Source of the DNA: Bacteroidota bacterium
GTDB lineage: Bacteria; Bacteroidota; Ignavibacteria; Ignavibacteriales; Ignavibacteriaceae
Length of the DNA stretch: 26,080 bases
Assembly (NCBI GenBank): GCA_023453665.1
Contig: JAEXTA010000064.1
Span: 1-26,080 of the forward strand
Direction of reading: 5' to 3'
Below, in pieces: positions 1 through 7,867 of this stretch. Below the pieces are notes generated by a model. It was given only the letters and a program-made list of their open reading frames with translations, made no database searches and was not told the origin of the DNA. The stretch's first letter is position 1. Every line of letters begins with the position of its first letter. A program made the translations under genes and the position numbers.

Positions 1-107
1 GGTGCACCCTGGGTTGATGTTAATGACGATGGAGTTTATACGCCCGGCGTTGACAAACCTAAATATGTCGGTGATGAAACTCTTTGGTATGTGGCTAATG
101 ATATGGA
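1..107 (+). repeat. Identical block shared by paralogs 1 and 3
   Basis: Bases 1-107 are identical to 3540-3646 in paralog 3, while paralog 2 differs at many third codon positions over the same stretch. Right after base 107, paralog 1 switches to bases (CGCAAGATCAACATTTAC) that match paralog 2 rather than paralog 3. This is a recombination or gene-conversion boundary. Confidence 0.85.
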
Positions 108-1239
108 CTCCGCAAGATCAACATTTACATATGGTACTTTGCCTATGGGTTTGGAATTTCAGACGACAATTTATGCTTTTGACAGCACAAACTTTTTGGC
201 AGATGTAGTATTCAAAAAATATAGAATTATTAATAAAGGCAATTCCAATATCAACGACTTTTATCTTTGCTATTGGTCTGATGATGATCTTGGTGACGCA
301 GCAGATGACTTTGTTGGATGTGATCCTTATTATCATTTGGGATATGTGTTTAATGCAGATAATAATGATGGGGGTGGTACAGGTTCGACTTATGGAACTC
401 CGCCGCCAGCAGTCGGTCATATGTTATTACAAGGACCAATTATAGCTGGACTACCTGCTGATAGCGCGTTCTTCAATAATGAGTGGAAGATTGGTTTTAA
501 GAATTTACCTATGACTTCATTTACATTTTATTTAAATGCAAGTACTTTTTATAGGGATCCACAACAAGGTACACCCACAGGCAGTATTGAATTTTACAAT
601 TATATGCAGGGTCTTATCTGGGATGGCACTCAATATGTTAGTCCTGTTTCATCACAACCGACAGTTTTTCCACTCAACGGTGATCCAATACAAGGCATTG
701 GTTGGTACCAGGGTCCTGGTTGGCCTTTGGGTCCAGGTCCGAGTGACTGCAGGCTTGTTTTAAACTCTGGTCCAATTACGCTTGCTGTTGGTGATACTCA
801 GGAAGTTGTTGTTGCAATATTTATGGCAAAAGGTACGAGTAATTTAAACAGCATTACTCTGTTAAAACAAAAAGCACAGCAGATACAAAACTTTTACGGC
901 GCTTTTGTTCCAAACATTGTTGGTGTTGATGATGTCATCGATGCTTCGCCTGATGAGTTTATGCTGATGCAGAATTATCCAAACCCTTTTAACCCAACAA
1001 CGAAGATAAGTTTTACTATCCCTTCTGTCACTCTTCGACAGGCTCAGAGTGACATTGGTGTTTTATTAATAGTTTATGATGTGCTTGGTAATGAAGTGGC
1101 TGTCTTAGTAAATGAAGAAAAACCTGCAGGTAGTTATGAAGTTGAATTTGATGCTTCAGGATTATCTAGCGGTGTTTATTTCTATAAACTGCAGGCTGGA
1201 CAATTTGTACAGACAAGAAAAATGTTGATGATTAAGTGA
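1..1239 (+). CDS. T9SS-exported surface protein, paralog 1 (5' end cut by window)
   Basis: The reading frame is open from base 1, so the start lies outside the window; 412 residues remain. It aligns along its length with the two complete paralogs downstream, beginning in the shared GAPWVDVNDDG / PGVDKPKYVGDETLWY segment. The middle part (GCDPYYHLGY, DNNDGGGTGSTYGTPPPAVGHM) is closest to paralog 3, while the segment around residues 160-260 is its own. The last 98 residues or so are a type A T9SS sorting domain (NYPNPFNPTT, YDVLGNEV, SGVYFYKLQAG, ending KMLMIK), which in this phylum directs passage through the outer membrane and anchoring or release at the surface. SVTLRQAQSD in that domain is encoded by a palindromic repeat. 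No enzymatic domain is recognised. The aspartate/glycine-rich loops resemble calcium-binding loops, but this is only a resemblance. Function unknown. Confidence 0.9.
   Translation, partial: GAPWVDVNDDGVYTPGVDKPKYVGDETLWYVANDMDSARSTFTYGTLPMGLEFQTTIYAFDSTNFLADVVFKKYRIINKGNSNINDFYLCYWSDDDLGDAADDFVGCDPYYHLGYVFNADNNDGGGTGSTYGTPPPAVGHMLLQGPIIAGLPADSAFFNNEWKIGFKNLPMTSFTFYLNASTFYRDPQQGTPTGSIEFYNYMQGLIWDGTQYVSPVSSQPTVFPLNGDPIQGIGWYQGPGWPLGPGPSDCRLVLNSGPITLAVGDTQEVVVAIFMAKGTSNLNSITLLKQKAQQIQNFYGAFVPNIVGVDDVIDASPDEFMLMQNYPNPFNPTTKISFTIPSVTLRQAQSDIGVLLIVYDVLGNEVAVLVNEEKPAGSYEVEFDASGLSSGVYFYKLQAGQFVQTRKMLMIK
1026..1054 (+). repeat. 29-nt palindromic repeat, in frame in paralog 1 sorting domain
   Basis: Nine-base arms TGTCACTCT and AGAGTGACA pair perfectly around the loop TCGACAGGCTC. 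Read in frame it gives VTLRQAQSD. The same element with other stem sequences lies between genes at 4791, 6279 and 6319. Confidence 0.93.
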
Positions 1240-1258
1240 TGCAATCGCTTTGTCAGAA

Positions 1259-1276
1259 ATTCCGCTTTGCGGGAAT
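1259..1276 (+). terminator. Short hairpin between paralogs 1 and 2
   Basis: ATTCCGC, a TTT loop and GCGGGAAT form a small hairpin with one bulged G, 19 nt after the paralog 1 stop. A T6 tract appears only about 14 nt later, so it may be a weak attenuator rather than a full terminator. The equivalent hairpin is missing between paralogs 2 and 3. Confidence 0.35.
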
Positions 1277-1283
1277 GCTGATT

Positions 1284-1357
1284 AAATAATTTTTTAATCT
1301 TTTAATTTCTTATGGAGATGAGAAAATGAAAAGAATTTTATTTCAGGTTGTTCTGAT
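1284..1357 (+). repeat. 74-nt duplicated leader/start block, copy A
   Basis: This block of leader, SD, ATG and first ten codons is base-for-base identical to 3030-3103 ahead of paralog 3. It includes an AT-rich tract and GGAGATGAG eight bases before the ATG. The duplicated unit therefore included upstream sequence, and either duplicated recently or is kept alike by gene conversion. Confidence 0.9.
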
Positions 1358-3035
1358 AATATCATTGTTTATTATAACCTCTTATTCACAGACCGCAAAA
1401 TCACAATTATCCAAAATCACAACGAATGATAACTATGAGTTCATTAGTGTTAATGAAATCTATATGTGGGTTTCAAACAATGGGGATGGTTCACACAGTC
1501 CTTTGACAGATGGAAATGGATTTTACTGGCCCGGCGGAATTAATGCAACAAAGTCTTCTATCTTTGAAGACGGTTTGGTTTGGGGTGGAATTGTAAATGG
1601 TCAGATAAGAGTTAACGGAAATACACACAGACAAGGATTGCAGGCAGGAAAAATTTTACCTAACGGTAGTCCAGATGATCCTTCACTTCCTAAATACAGA
1701 GTTTATAAAATTCTCAAAGGATGGGAGAACCTTCCGCCCGGACCAATAAGAGATGAATATGAATTAGATTACAACGAATGGCCTGTTGAAGACGGCGCTC
1801 CCTGGGTAGATGTAAATGGTGATGGTGTTTATACTCCCGGAGTTGATAAACCAAAATATGTCGGTGATGAGACTCTTTGGTATGTGGCTAATGATATGGA
1901 CCCCGCAAGATCAACATTTACTTATGGTAGTCTGCCTATCGGACTGGAATTTCAAACAACAATCTGGGCATTCGACAGTACTAACTTTCTTGGTGATGTT
2001 GTATTTAAAAAATATAAAATCATCAATAAGTCTGATACAGCAATAACCGACATGTACATTTCATATTGGACTGACGTTGATCTTGGTGATGCAAATGATG
2101 ACTACGTAGGATTTGATACAACTTTGCAACTTGGTTTTCAATATAACTCTGATAATGCTGATGGAGATGGAACCGGAAGTACATATGGGACCCCGCCGCC
2201 AGCAGTAGGACATATGTTCGTTCAATTCCCTGTAGTTCCGTCATCTCAGAGCGATAGTGCATTTTTTAATGGAACCTGGTATAGAGGACTTAGAAGCCTG
2301 AGAATGAATGCTACCGGTATGAATATGAAAAATATGTCTCAATATCCGAATGACGCTACACAGGGTAACTATAGCGGTACCTTGCAATGGTATAATTTAT
2401 TTCAGGGATTACATAATTCAGGTTTTGAACTTATAGATCCCACCACTAATAATCCAACTCGTTTTCCTTTAAGCGGAGATCCTATTAATCAAACTGGATG
2501 GTATGAAGGAGAAGGTTGGCCGGGAGGCCCTGCAGCAGGAGACAGAAGATTCCACATACCAACAGGATCATTTAACATGGCTCCGGGCGACACTCAGGAA
2601 GTAGTTATCGCAATATTTATGGCGTTAGGTACAGACAATTTTAATAGTGTCGCAGTCCTTAAACAAAAAGCACAGCAGATACAAAACTTTTACGGCGCTT
2701 TTGTTCCTAACATTGTTGGTGTTGATGATGACATTGCTGCTTCGCCTGATGAGTTTATGCTGATGCAGAATTATCCCAATCCTTTCAACCCGACAACGAA
2801 GATAAGTTTTACTATTCCTTCTGTCACTCTTCGACAGGCTCAGAGTGACATTAGCGTTGCGTTAAAAGTTTATGATGTGCTTGGTAATGAAGTTGCTACG
2901 TTAGTTAATGAAGAAAGACCCGCAGGTAGTTATGAAGTTGAATTTGATGCTTCAGGATTATCTAGCGGTGTTTATTTCTATAAGTTGCAGGCTGGACAAT
3001 TTGTACAGACAAGAAAAATGTTGATGATAAAATAA
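1326..3035 (+). CDS. T9SS-exported surface protein, paralog 2
   Basis: Complete, 569 residues. An N-terminal signal peptide (MKRILFQVVLIISLFIITSYSQ) is probably cut after SYSQ. The body begins with SKITTNDNYEFISVNEIYMWVSNNGDGSH, a block shared with paralog 3. The middle (residues about 240-430) diverges from the other two copies, including FDTTLQLGFQYNSDNADGDG. Residues 472-569 are the type A T9SS sorting domain, with SVTLRQAQSD at 499-508 coming from the palindromic repeat. The start is supported by GGAG eight bases upstream of the ATG. It lies 86 nt after paralog 1 and 36 nt before paralog 3, so co-transcription is likely. The family is one of large unannotated Ignavibacteria surface proteins. 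Ligand and role unknown. Confidence 0.93.
   Translation: MKRILFQVVLIISLFIITSYSQTAKSQLSKITTNDNYEFISVNEIYMWVSNNGDGSHSPLTDGNGFYWPGGINATKSSIFEDGLVWGGIVNGQIRVNGNTHRQGLQAGKILPNGSPDDPSLPKYRVYKILKGWENLPPGPIRDEYELDYNEWPVEDGAPWVDVNGDGVYTPGVDKPKYVGDETLWYVANDMDPARSTFTYGSLPIGLEFQTTIWAFDSTNFLGDVVFKKYKIINKSDTAITDMYISYWTDVDLGDANDDYVGFDTTLQLGFQYNSDNADGDGTGSTYGTPPPAVGHMFVQFPVVPSSQSDSAFFNGTWYRGLRSLRMNATGMNMKNMSQYPNDATQGNYSGTLQWYNLFQGLHNSGFELIDPTTNNPTRFPLSGDPINQTGWYEGEGWPGGPAAGDRRFHIPTGSFNMAPGDTQEVVIAIFMALGTDNFNSVAVLKQKAQQIQNFYGAFVPNIVGVDDDIAASPDEFMLMQNYPNPFNPTTKISFTIPSVTLRQAQSDISVALKVYDVLGNEVATLVNEERPAGSYEVEFDASGLSSGVYFYKLQAGQFVQTRKMLMIK
2610..2671 (+). repeat. Identical 62-nt block shared by paralogs 2 and 3
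   Basis: Identical to 4350-4411 in paralog 3; it encodes AIFMALGTDNFNSVAVLKQK. Both flanks differ in synonymous positions, and paralog 1 has a different version (KGTSNLNSITLLKQK). Confidence 0.85.
2822..2850 (+). repeat. 29-nt palindromic repeat, in frame in paralog 2 sorting domain
   Basis: Identical to 1026-1054 and in the same frame, at the same place in the sorting domain (between FTIP and the VALKVYDVLG strand). Confidence 0.93.
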
Positions 3036-3103
3036 TTTTTTAATCTTTTAATTTCTTATGGAGATGAGAAAATGAAAAGAATTTTATTTCAGGTTGTTCT
3101 GAT
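3030..3103 (+). repeat. 74-nt duplicated leader/start block, copy B
   Basis: Identical to 1284-1357. It begins at the last bases of the paralog 2 stop region, so the joint between tandem copies lies close to the end of each sorting domain. Confidence 0.9.
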
Positions 3104-4775
3104 TCTATCAGTGTTTATTATATCCGCTTATTCACAGTCTGAAAAATCAGGTTTGTCTAAAATTACAACCAATGACAACTACGATTTTATCAGTGTTAAC
3201 CAGGTCAAGATGTGGGTTTCAAATAATGGTGATGGTTCGCACGATCCACAAATAGCGAGTAGTGGTTTTTACTGGCCTGGTGGACCATTAGCAGTTAAGT
3301 CTTCTATCTTTGAAGATGGTTTGGTCTGGGGCGGAATTGTTAACGGCCAAAAAAGAGTAAATGGAAATACACATCGCCAGGGTTTACAAGCCGGAAAGAT
3401 TTTACCAAATGGAAATCCTGATGATCCTTCATTACCAAAATACAGAGTCTATAAAATTCTCAAAGATTGGGAGAATCTTCCTCCAGGACCGATAAGAGAC
3501 GAATATGAATTAGATTACAATGAATGGCCTGTTGAGGATGGTGCACCCTGGGTTGATGTTAATGACGATGGAGTTTATACGCCCGGCGTTGACAAACCTA
3601 AATATGTCGGTGATGAAACTCTTTGGTATGTGGCTAATGATATGGATCCTTCCCGTACCACATTCACTTATGGTACAATGCCTATCGGACTTGAATTTCA
3701 AACAACTATCTGGGCATTTGACAGCACAAACTTTCTGGGCGATGTCGTTTTTAAAAAATATAAAATAATTAATAAGGGAAACACAGATATTGATAGTCTC
3801 TTTTTCACCTATTGGTCAGATAATGATCTTGGTGATGCAAATGATGATTATCCTGGTTGTGATCCGTACTATCACCTTGCTTACACCTATAACGGTGACA
3901 ACAATGATGGCGGTGGTGCGGGAAATACTTATGGTACTCCCCCGCCAGCAGTAGGGCACATGTTTGTACAGGGACCCATTACTCCAGCCCTCGCAACCGA
4001 TAGTGCGTATTATAATAATTCATGGATATCAGGTTATAAAAATTTACCACTAACTACTTATTCGTTTTTCATTAGTGGAAATATCACCTATGACCACCCA
4101 CAATATGGAAACACAGGCACATTAGAATTTTTTAATATCATGTGTGGATTGAACAGAAATGGAGATCAATATATTAATCCGATAACAAATCAAACAACTT
4201 TATATCCGTTAAGCGGTGATCCTGTTTCCGGAACCGGATGGTTTTCGGGTACAGGTTGGCCCGGTGGACCAAATTCACACGATACCAGGCAGGCTATGAC
4301 TTCAGGTCCAACTACATTAGTTGTTGGTGATACACAAGAAGTTGTAGTAGCAATATTTATGGCGTTAGGTACAGACAATTTTAATAGTGTCGCAGTCCTT
4401 AAACAAAAAGCTCAGCAAATACAAAACTTTTACGGGGCGTTTGTCCCTAACATTGTTGGTGTTTATGATGACAACGTTGCTTCGCCTGATGAGTTTATGT
4501 TGATGCAGAATTATCCAAATCCTTTTAACCCAACAACGAAGATAAGTTTTACTATCCCTTCTGTCACTCTTCGACAGGCTCAGAGTGACATTCGTGTTGC
4601 GTTAAAAGTTTATGATGTGCTTGGAAGAGAAGTTGTAACATTGATAGATGAAGAAAAACCTGCAGGTAATTATGAAATTGAATTTGATGCTTCAGGATTA
4701 TCAAGCGGTGTTTACTTCTATAAACTGCAGGCTGGTAGTTTTGTTCAAACTCGTAAGATGATTTTGATAAAATAA
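3072..4775 (+). CDS. T9SS-exported surface protein, paralog 3
   Basis: Complete, 567 residues, with a signal peptide nearly identical to that of paralog 2 (MKRILFQVVLILSVFIISAYSQ). Its 5' leader and first codons lie in a 74-nt block identical to paralog 2. The conserved N-terminal half (WVSNNGDGSH, SSIFEDGLVWGGIVNG, NTHRQGLQAGKILPNG) is followed by a divergent middle and then the shared LKQKAQQIQNFYGAFVPNIVGV segment and sorting domain. The VTLRQAQSD insertion is present here too. The same SD (GGAGATGAG) precedes the ATG. Last gene of the run: a strong hairpin follows before the convergent glnA. Function unknown; probably cell-surface. Confidence 0.93.
   Translation: MKRILFQVVLILSVFIISAYSQSEKSGLSKITTNDNYDFISVNQVKMWVSNNGDGSHDPQIASSGFYWPGGPLAVKSSIFEDGLVWGGIVNGQKRVNGNTHRQGLQAGKILPNGNPDDPSLPKYRVYKILKDWENLPPGPIRDEYELDYNEWPVEDGAPWVDVNDDGVYTPGVDKPKYVGDETLWYVANDMDPSRTTFTYGTMPIGLEFQTTIWAFDSTNFLGDVVFKKYKIINKGNTDIDSLFFTYWSDNDLGDANDDYPGCDPYYHLAYTYNGDNNDGGGAGNTYGTPPPAVGHMFVQGPITPALATDSAYYNNSWISGYKNLPLTTYSFFISGNITYDHPQYGNTGTLEFFNIMCGLNRNGDQYINPITNQTTLYPLSGDPVSGTGWFSGTGWPGGPNSHDTRQAMTSGPTTLVVGDTQEVVVAIFMALGTDNFNSVAVLKQKAQQIQNFYGAFVPNIVGVYDDNVASPDEFMLMQNYPNPFNPTTKISFTIPSVTLRQAQSDIRVALKVYDVLGREVVTLIDEEKPAGNYEIEFDASGLSSGVYFYKLQAGSFVQTRKMILIK
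4562..4590 (+). repeat. 29-nt palindromic repeat, in frame in paralog 3 sorting domain
   Basis: Identical to the copies in paralogs 1 and 2, same frame and location. The residue after the insert (IG, IS, IR) differs between the three paralogs although the 29 bases do not. Confidence 0.93.
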
Positions 4776-4784
4776 TTTTTTTGA

Positions 4785-4825
4785 AATAAATGTCACCCTT
4801 CGACAGGCTCAGGGTGACATTTATT
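4785..4825. terminator. Palindromic repeat acting as bidirectional terminator between convergent genes
   Basis: Fifteen-base arms (AATAAATGTCACCCT and AGGGTGACATTTATT) pair perfectly around TCGACAGGCTC. The core 4791-4819 belongs to the same repeat family as the copies in the sorting domains, with CCC/GGG in place of CTC/GAG in the stem. It sits alone in the 68-nt gap between convergent paralog 3 and glnA, flanked by A/T-rich tracts on both sides, which fits a terminator for either direction. Confidence 0.7.
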
Positions 4826-4843
4826 ATTCAATTAATAAAAAGG

Positions 4844-6226
4844 TTATAAATTGAAATACATTTTGTATTCGAACGGATGAGGCATTGTGCCTATCGACAT
4901 TATTTCTTCCTGCTTTAATTTTACCCATTGATCAAGCAGTTCATCTGTAAAGATATTTCCTCTTCTTAAGAAATCATTATCAGCATTAAGTGCGTCAAGC
5001 GCTTCCGCAAGATTCCTTGGAAGGAAATGTATATGTTCTTTAAAACTGTCATCTAAAAAGTTTTTGTCAATCGGACCAAACCCTTCTCTTACAGGATCTA
5101 TCTTGTTAACAACTCCGTCAATACCTGCAAGCAGCATTGCAACAAGACACAAATAAGGATTTGCAGTTGCGTCAGGCGGACGGTATTCAAATCGTGTTTC
5201 ATCAGGATTGGAAACATATTTGGGAATTCTTATCGCCGATGCCCTGTTACCCTGTCCGTAAGTTAAAGCAACAGGAGCTTCAAATCCCGGCACTAATCTT
5301 TTGTAAGAGTTTGTACTCGGGTTTGTAAACGCTGAAAGCGCCGGACCGTGTTTTAACATTCCTCCGATAAAATATCTACCGAGTTCATTTATGTTTCCGT
5401 ACTCACCTTTTTTATAAAATGCGTTCTTCCCTTTTTTAGTCAGAAAAAGATGAAGGTGCATTCCGTTGCCTGCCTGCTGGTACATAGGTTTGGGCATAAA
5501 TGTAATGTAAAGTCCTTTTTGTTTTGCAAAGTTGAACAGTACATACTTAGCAGTGACTATATGATCCGCAGTGTTCAGCAGATCAGTGAAGTAAAGTTCA
5601 ATTTCCTGCTGACCGCGTTCACCAACTTCGTGATGATGATATTTAACATTGATACCTTGTGCTTTTAATATTTTACAAGCTTCATCGCGAAAGTCATCAT
5701 ATTCATCAAAAGGATTTGCAGCGTGATAAGCTTTTTTATAAAACTCTTCCGCGTGTTCAACTTTGTAGTATGATGTTGCTGTGCGTGTATCGTATTCAAC
5801 TTTTGAGAAGATGTAGAATTCAAACTCAGGTCCCCATAAAGATTTTTCCGCACCTGTAATTTGTTTTAAAAGCAGTTCAGCTTTTTTTGCAAGATATCTT
5901 CCGTCCTGACTGAATGGACTTCTCTTTTCATCAGTTAATACTATGTGTGAGTAAAAACTTAATGTAGGTGCATCTCTGAACGGATCGATAACTGCTGTTG
6001 AAAGATCGGGAAGCATGATCATATCACTGTTTTCAACTTTACGGAAACCATAACTCGATCCGTCAAAGCCGACACCTTCGGATAAAAGTTTTTCTAATAT
6101 GTTATCATAAACAGGAAGTGATATGTGATGTAATCTTCCGGAAAGATCAATAGCTTTAAGATCAACAAACTCGATCTTCTTTTGTTTAATTATGTTTTTA
6201 CATTTCTGCAGATTTTTGTCAGGCAT
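4844..6226 (-). CDS. glnA: Glutamine synthetase, type I
   Basis: Makes glutamine from glutamate, ammonia and ATP in the cytoplasm; the usual entry of ammonium into metabolism. 460 residues from the chosen start. GSI marks in order: DLSGRLHHISLP and FDGSSYGF (beta-grasp region), GPEFEFYIF (first metal glutamates), HHHEVGERGQQEIE, then NGMHLHLFL with the metal histidine, GFEAPVALTYGQGNRASAIRIP and the RFEYRPPDATANPYL arginine motif. The region before FLPRNLAEALDAL has FKEHIHF where adenylylated enzymes carry a NLYDLPP tyrosine loop, so classical adenylylation is not obvious. The frame is open upstream to a GTG at 6283, but that codon lies inside a palindromic repeat; the ATG at 6226 (MPDKNLQKCKN) with GGGGA just upstream is preferred. 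No GlnB or amt gene is next to it. Confidence 0.93.
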   Translation of the reverse strand: MPDKNLQKCKNIIKQKKIEFVDLKAIDLSGRLHHISLPVYDNILEKLLSEGVGFDGSSYGFRKVENSDMIMLPDLSTAVIDPFRDAPTLSFYSHIVLTDEKRSPFSQDGRYLAKKAELLLKQITGAEKSLWGPEFEFYIFSKVEYDTRTATSYYKVEHAEEFYKKAYHAANPFDEYDDFRDEACKILKAQGINVKYHHHEVGERGQQEIELYFTDLLNTADHIVTAKYVLFNFAKQKGLYITFMPKPMYQQAGNGMHLHLFLTKKGKNAFYKKGEYGNINELGRYFIGGMLKHGPALSAFTNPSTNSYKRLVPGFEAPVALTYGQGNRASAIRIPKYVSNPDETRFEYRPPDATANPYLCLVAMLLAGIDGVVNKIDPVREGFGPIDKNFLDDSFKEHIHFLPRNLAEALDALNADNDFLRRGNIFTDELLDQWVKLKQEEIMSIGTMPHPFEYKMYFNL

Positions 6227-6278
6227 AAATCCCCGCTTAATCAGTTGAGAAAAAAATGTTAAATCGAAAATTACTTCT

Positions 6279-6305
6279 GTCACACTGAGCTTGCCGAAGT
6301 GTGAC
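6279..6305 (-). repeat. Palindromic repeat, inverted copy, upstream of glnA
   Basis: Arms GTCACACT and AGTGTGAC pair perfectly. On the minus strand the loop reads TCGGCAAGCTC, so this copy points opposite to the other five. It lies in the glnA leader, about 53 nt before the chosen start, and covers the alternative GTG at 6283. Confidence 0.85.
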
Positions 6306-6314
6306 CGCTAAACC

Positions 6315-6351
6315 AAAATGTCAGTCTTCGACGGGCTCAGACTGACATTTT
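6315..6351 (-). terminator. Palindromic repeat acting as enolase terminator
   Basis: Thirteen-base arms (AAAATGTCAGTCT and AGACTGACATTTT) pair perfectly around TCGACGGGCTC; the core is 6319-6347. It lies 38 nt after the eno stop, and on the minus strand its 3' arm ends in TTTT. The stem bases (GTC/GAC) differ from the other copies but remain paired. Only ten bases separate it from the oppositely oriented copy at 6279-6305. Confidence 0.65.
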
Positions 6352-6389
6352 TTATAATTGGTAAACTACCAGTTCATAATAGAAAAGTA

Positions 6390-7682
6390 TTATGCTGTAT
6401 AGTTTAAAGCTGCGATGCCAGGATAAACCGCACTGTTACCAAGTTCTTCTTCAATACGGATAAGCTGATTGTATTTTGCAATCCTGTCAGTTCTTGAAAG
6501 TGAACCGGTTTTTATTTGTCCCGCATTTGTTGCAACAGCAATATCAGCAATTGTTGTGTCTTCAGTTTCACCTGATCTGTGGCTTATTACATTTGTATAA
6601 CTTGCAATCTTTGCCATTTCAATTGCTTCAAGAGTTTCGGTAAGGGTTCCGATCTGGTTAACTTTTATAAGAATTGAATTTGCAATTCCCTTTTCAATTC
6701 CCTGTGCAAGTCTCTTTGTGTTTGTCACGAAAAGATCATCACCTACAAGCTGAATTTTATCACCAAGTTTTTCTGTGAGTAATTGCCAGCCGTTCCAATC
6801 ATCTTCCGCAAGTCCGTCTTCAATAGAAACTATAGGATATTGTTTTGTCCAGTTTTCATAAAACTCAATAAGTTTTTGAGCAGTCATTTCTGCTTTTGTT
6901 GATTTGAAGAACTGGTAAACATTTTTTTCTTTTTGGAACATTTCGCTTGAGGCAACATCAAGAGCAAGAGCAATTTCTTCACCCGGTTTGTAGCCGGCTT
7001 TAGTTATTGCTTCAAGGATGACTTCAACTGCTTCATCATTTGATTTAAGGTTGGGTGCAAATCCGCCTTCATCACCAACTGCTGTGTTATAACCTTTTTT
7101 GCCTAATACTGATTTTAATGCGTGAAAAGTTTCTGCACCCATTCTTACTGCTTCAGCAAAGTTTGGTGCGCCGACAGGAACTATCATAAATTCCTGGAAG
7201 TCAACATTGTTATCAGCGTGTTTACCGCCGTTAAGTATGTTCATCATCGGTACTGGTAATGTTCTTGCATTTACTCCGCCGATGTAACGGTATAAAGGCA
7301 TTTCAAAAGTTTCAGCTACCGCTTTTGCACAGGCAAGTGAAACTCCAAGCATTGCATTTGCGCCGAGTGAACTTTTATTTTCTGTACCATCCATTGTAAT
7401 AAGGAATTGATCGATCCCAATCTGGTCTGCTGCATCAAAGTCAACCAGTTCTTCTGCAATTTTATCATTAACATTTTCAACGGCTTTAAGCACACCTTTG
7501 CCAAGGTATCTTGATTTATCACCGTCACGCAGTTCAACTGCTTCATGTTCACCAGTTGATGCACCGCTTGGCACTGCTGCTCTTCCTATCACGCCGCTTT
7601 CTAATTGTACTTCAACTTCAATTGTGGGATTGCCTCTTGAATCCAGAATTTCACGTCCGAGTATATCTACTATAGTTGTCAT
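6390..7682 (-). CDS. eno: Enolase
   Basis: Converts 2-phosphoglycerate to phosphoenolpyruvate in glycolysis/gluconeogenesis; cytosolic, Mg-dependent. 430 residues, the standard bacterial length. Visible catalytic and metal residues: E205 in GDEGGFAP, D242 in ALDVASSE, E288 in SIEDGLAEDDW, D315 in LVGDDLFVTN, K340 in ILIKVNQIGT, the SHRSGETEDT loop at 367-376 and K391 in KTGSLSRTDR. The N-terminal domain starts with the canonical DILGREILDSRGNPT. AGGAG six bases before the ATG fixes the start. Transcribed toward glnA, from which it is separated by two palindromic repeats, so the two genes need not share a transcript. The promoter must lie in the 185-nt gap shared with the divergent transporter. 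Confidence 0.98.
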   Translation of the reverse strand: MTTIVDILGREILDSRGNPTIEVEVQLESGVIGRAAVPSGASTGEHEAVELRDGDKSRYLGKGVLKAVENVNDKIAEELVDFDAADQIGIDQFLITMDGTENKSSLGANAMLGVSLACAKAVAETFEMPLYRYIGGVNARTLPVPMMNILNGGKHADNNVDFQEFMIVPVGAPNFAEAVRMGAETFHALKSVLGKKGYNTAVGDEGGFAPNLKSNDEAVEVILEAITKAGYKPGEEIALALDVASSEMFQKEKNVYQFFKSTKAEMTAQKLIEFYENWTKQYPIVSIEDGLAEDDWNGWQLLTEKLGDKIQLVGDDLFVTNTKRLAQGIEKGIANSILIKVNQIGTLTETLEAIEMAKIASYTNVISHRSGETEDTTIADIAVATNAGQIKTGSLSRTDRIAKYNQLIRIEEELGNSAVYPGIAALNYTA

Positions 7683-7867
7683 TGTTTCTCCTGATCTGTC
7701 ATATGTTTTAAAAGAATTTAATTATCAAAAATTGCTATACAAAATTAGACAATGGGGTACGAAAAAGAAAGAAGAACCGTTCAAAAGGTCATTATTAATT
7801 CATCATAATATTCAATGGCAAGTATTGCTTTTTAGTTATATTGACAGCCGTTAAAAATCAAAGGATC

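Noticed and set aside
118..420. Minus-strand frame of 100 codons opposite paralog 1
   Set aside because: Antisense shadow of a repetitive coding gene, with a cysteine/isoleucine-rich product, no SD and no recognisable domain.
1..4775. Recent mobile element carrying the three surface-protein genes
   Set aside because: No transposase, integrase, terminal repeats or target duplication; tandem duplication with gene conversion explains the identical blocks.
6227..6283. Extended glutamine synthetase start at GTG 6283
   Set aside because: The extra 19 residues are not part of the GSI fold, and the codon lies in the repeat; the ATG at 6226 is better placed.
1026..6351. CRISPR array
   Set aside because: The six repeats are not regularly spaced, occur in both orientations and lie within genes or as single hairpins; no spacers or cas genes.
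7498..7854. Plus-strand frame of 118 codons overlapping the eno start
   Set aside because: Its first two thirds are antisense to conserved enolase codons; no SD and no domain.
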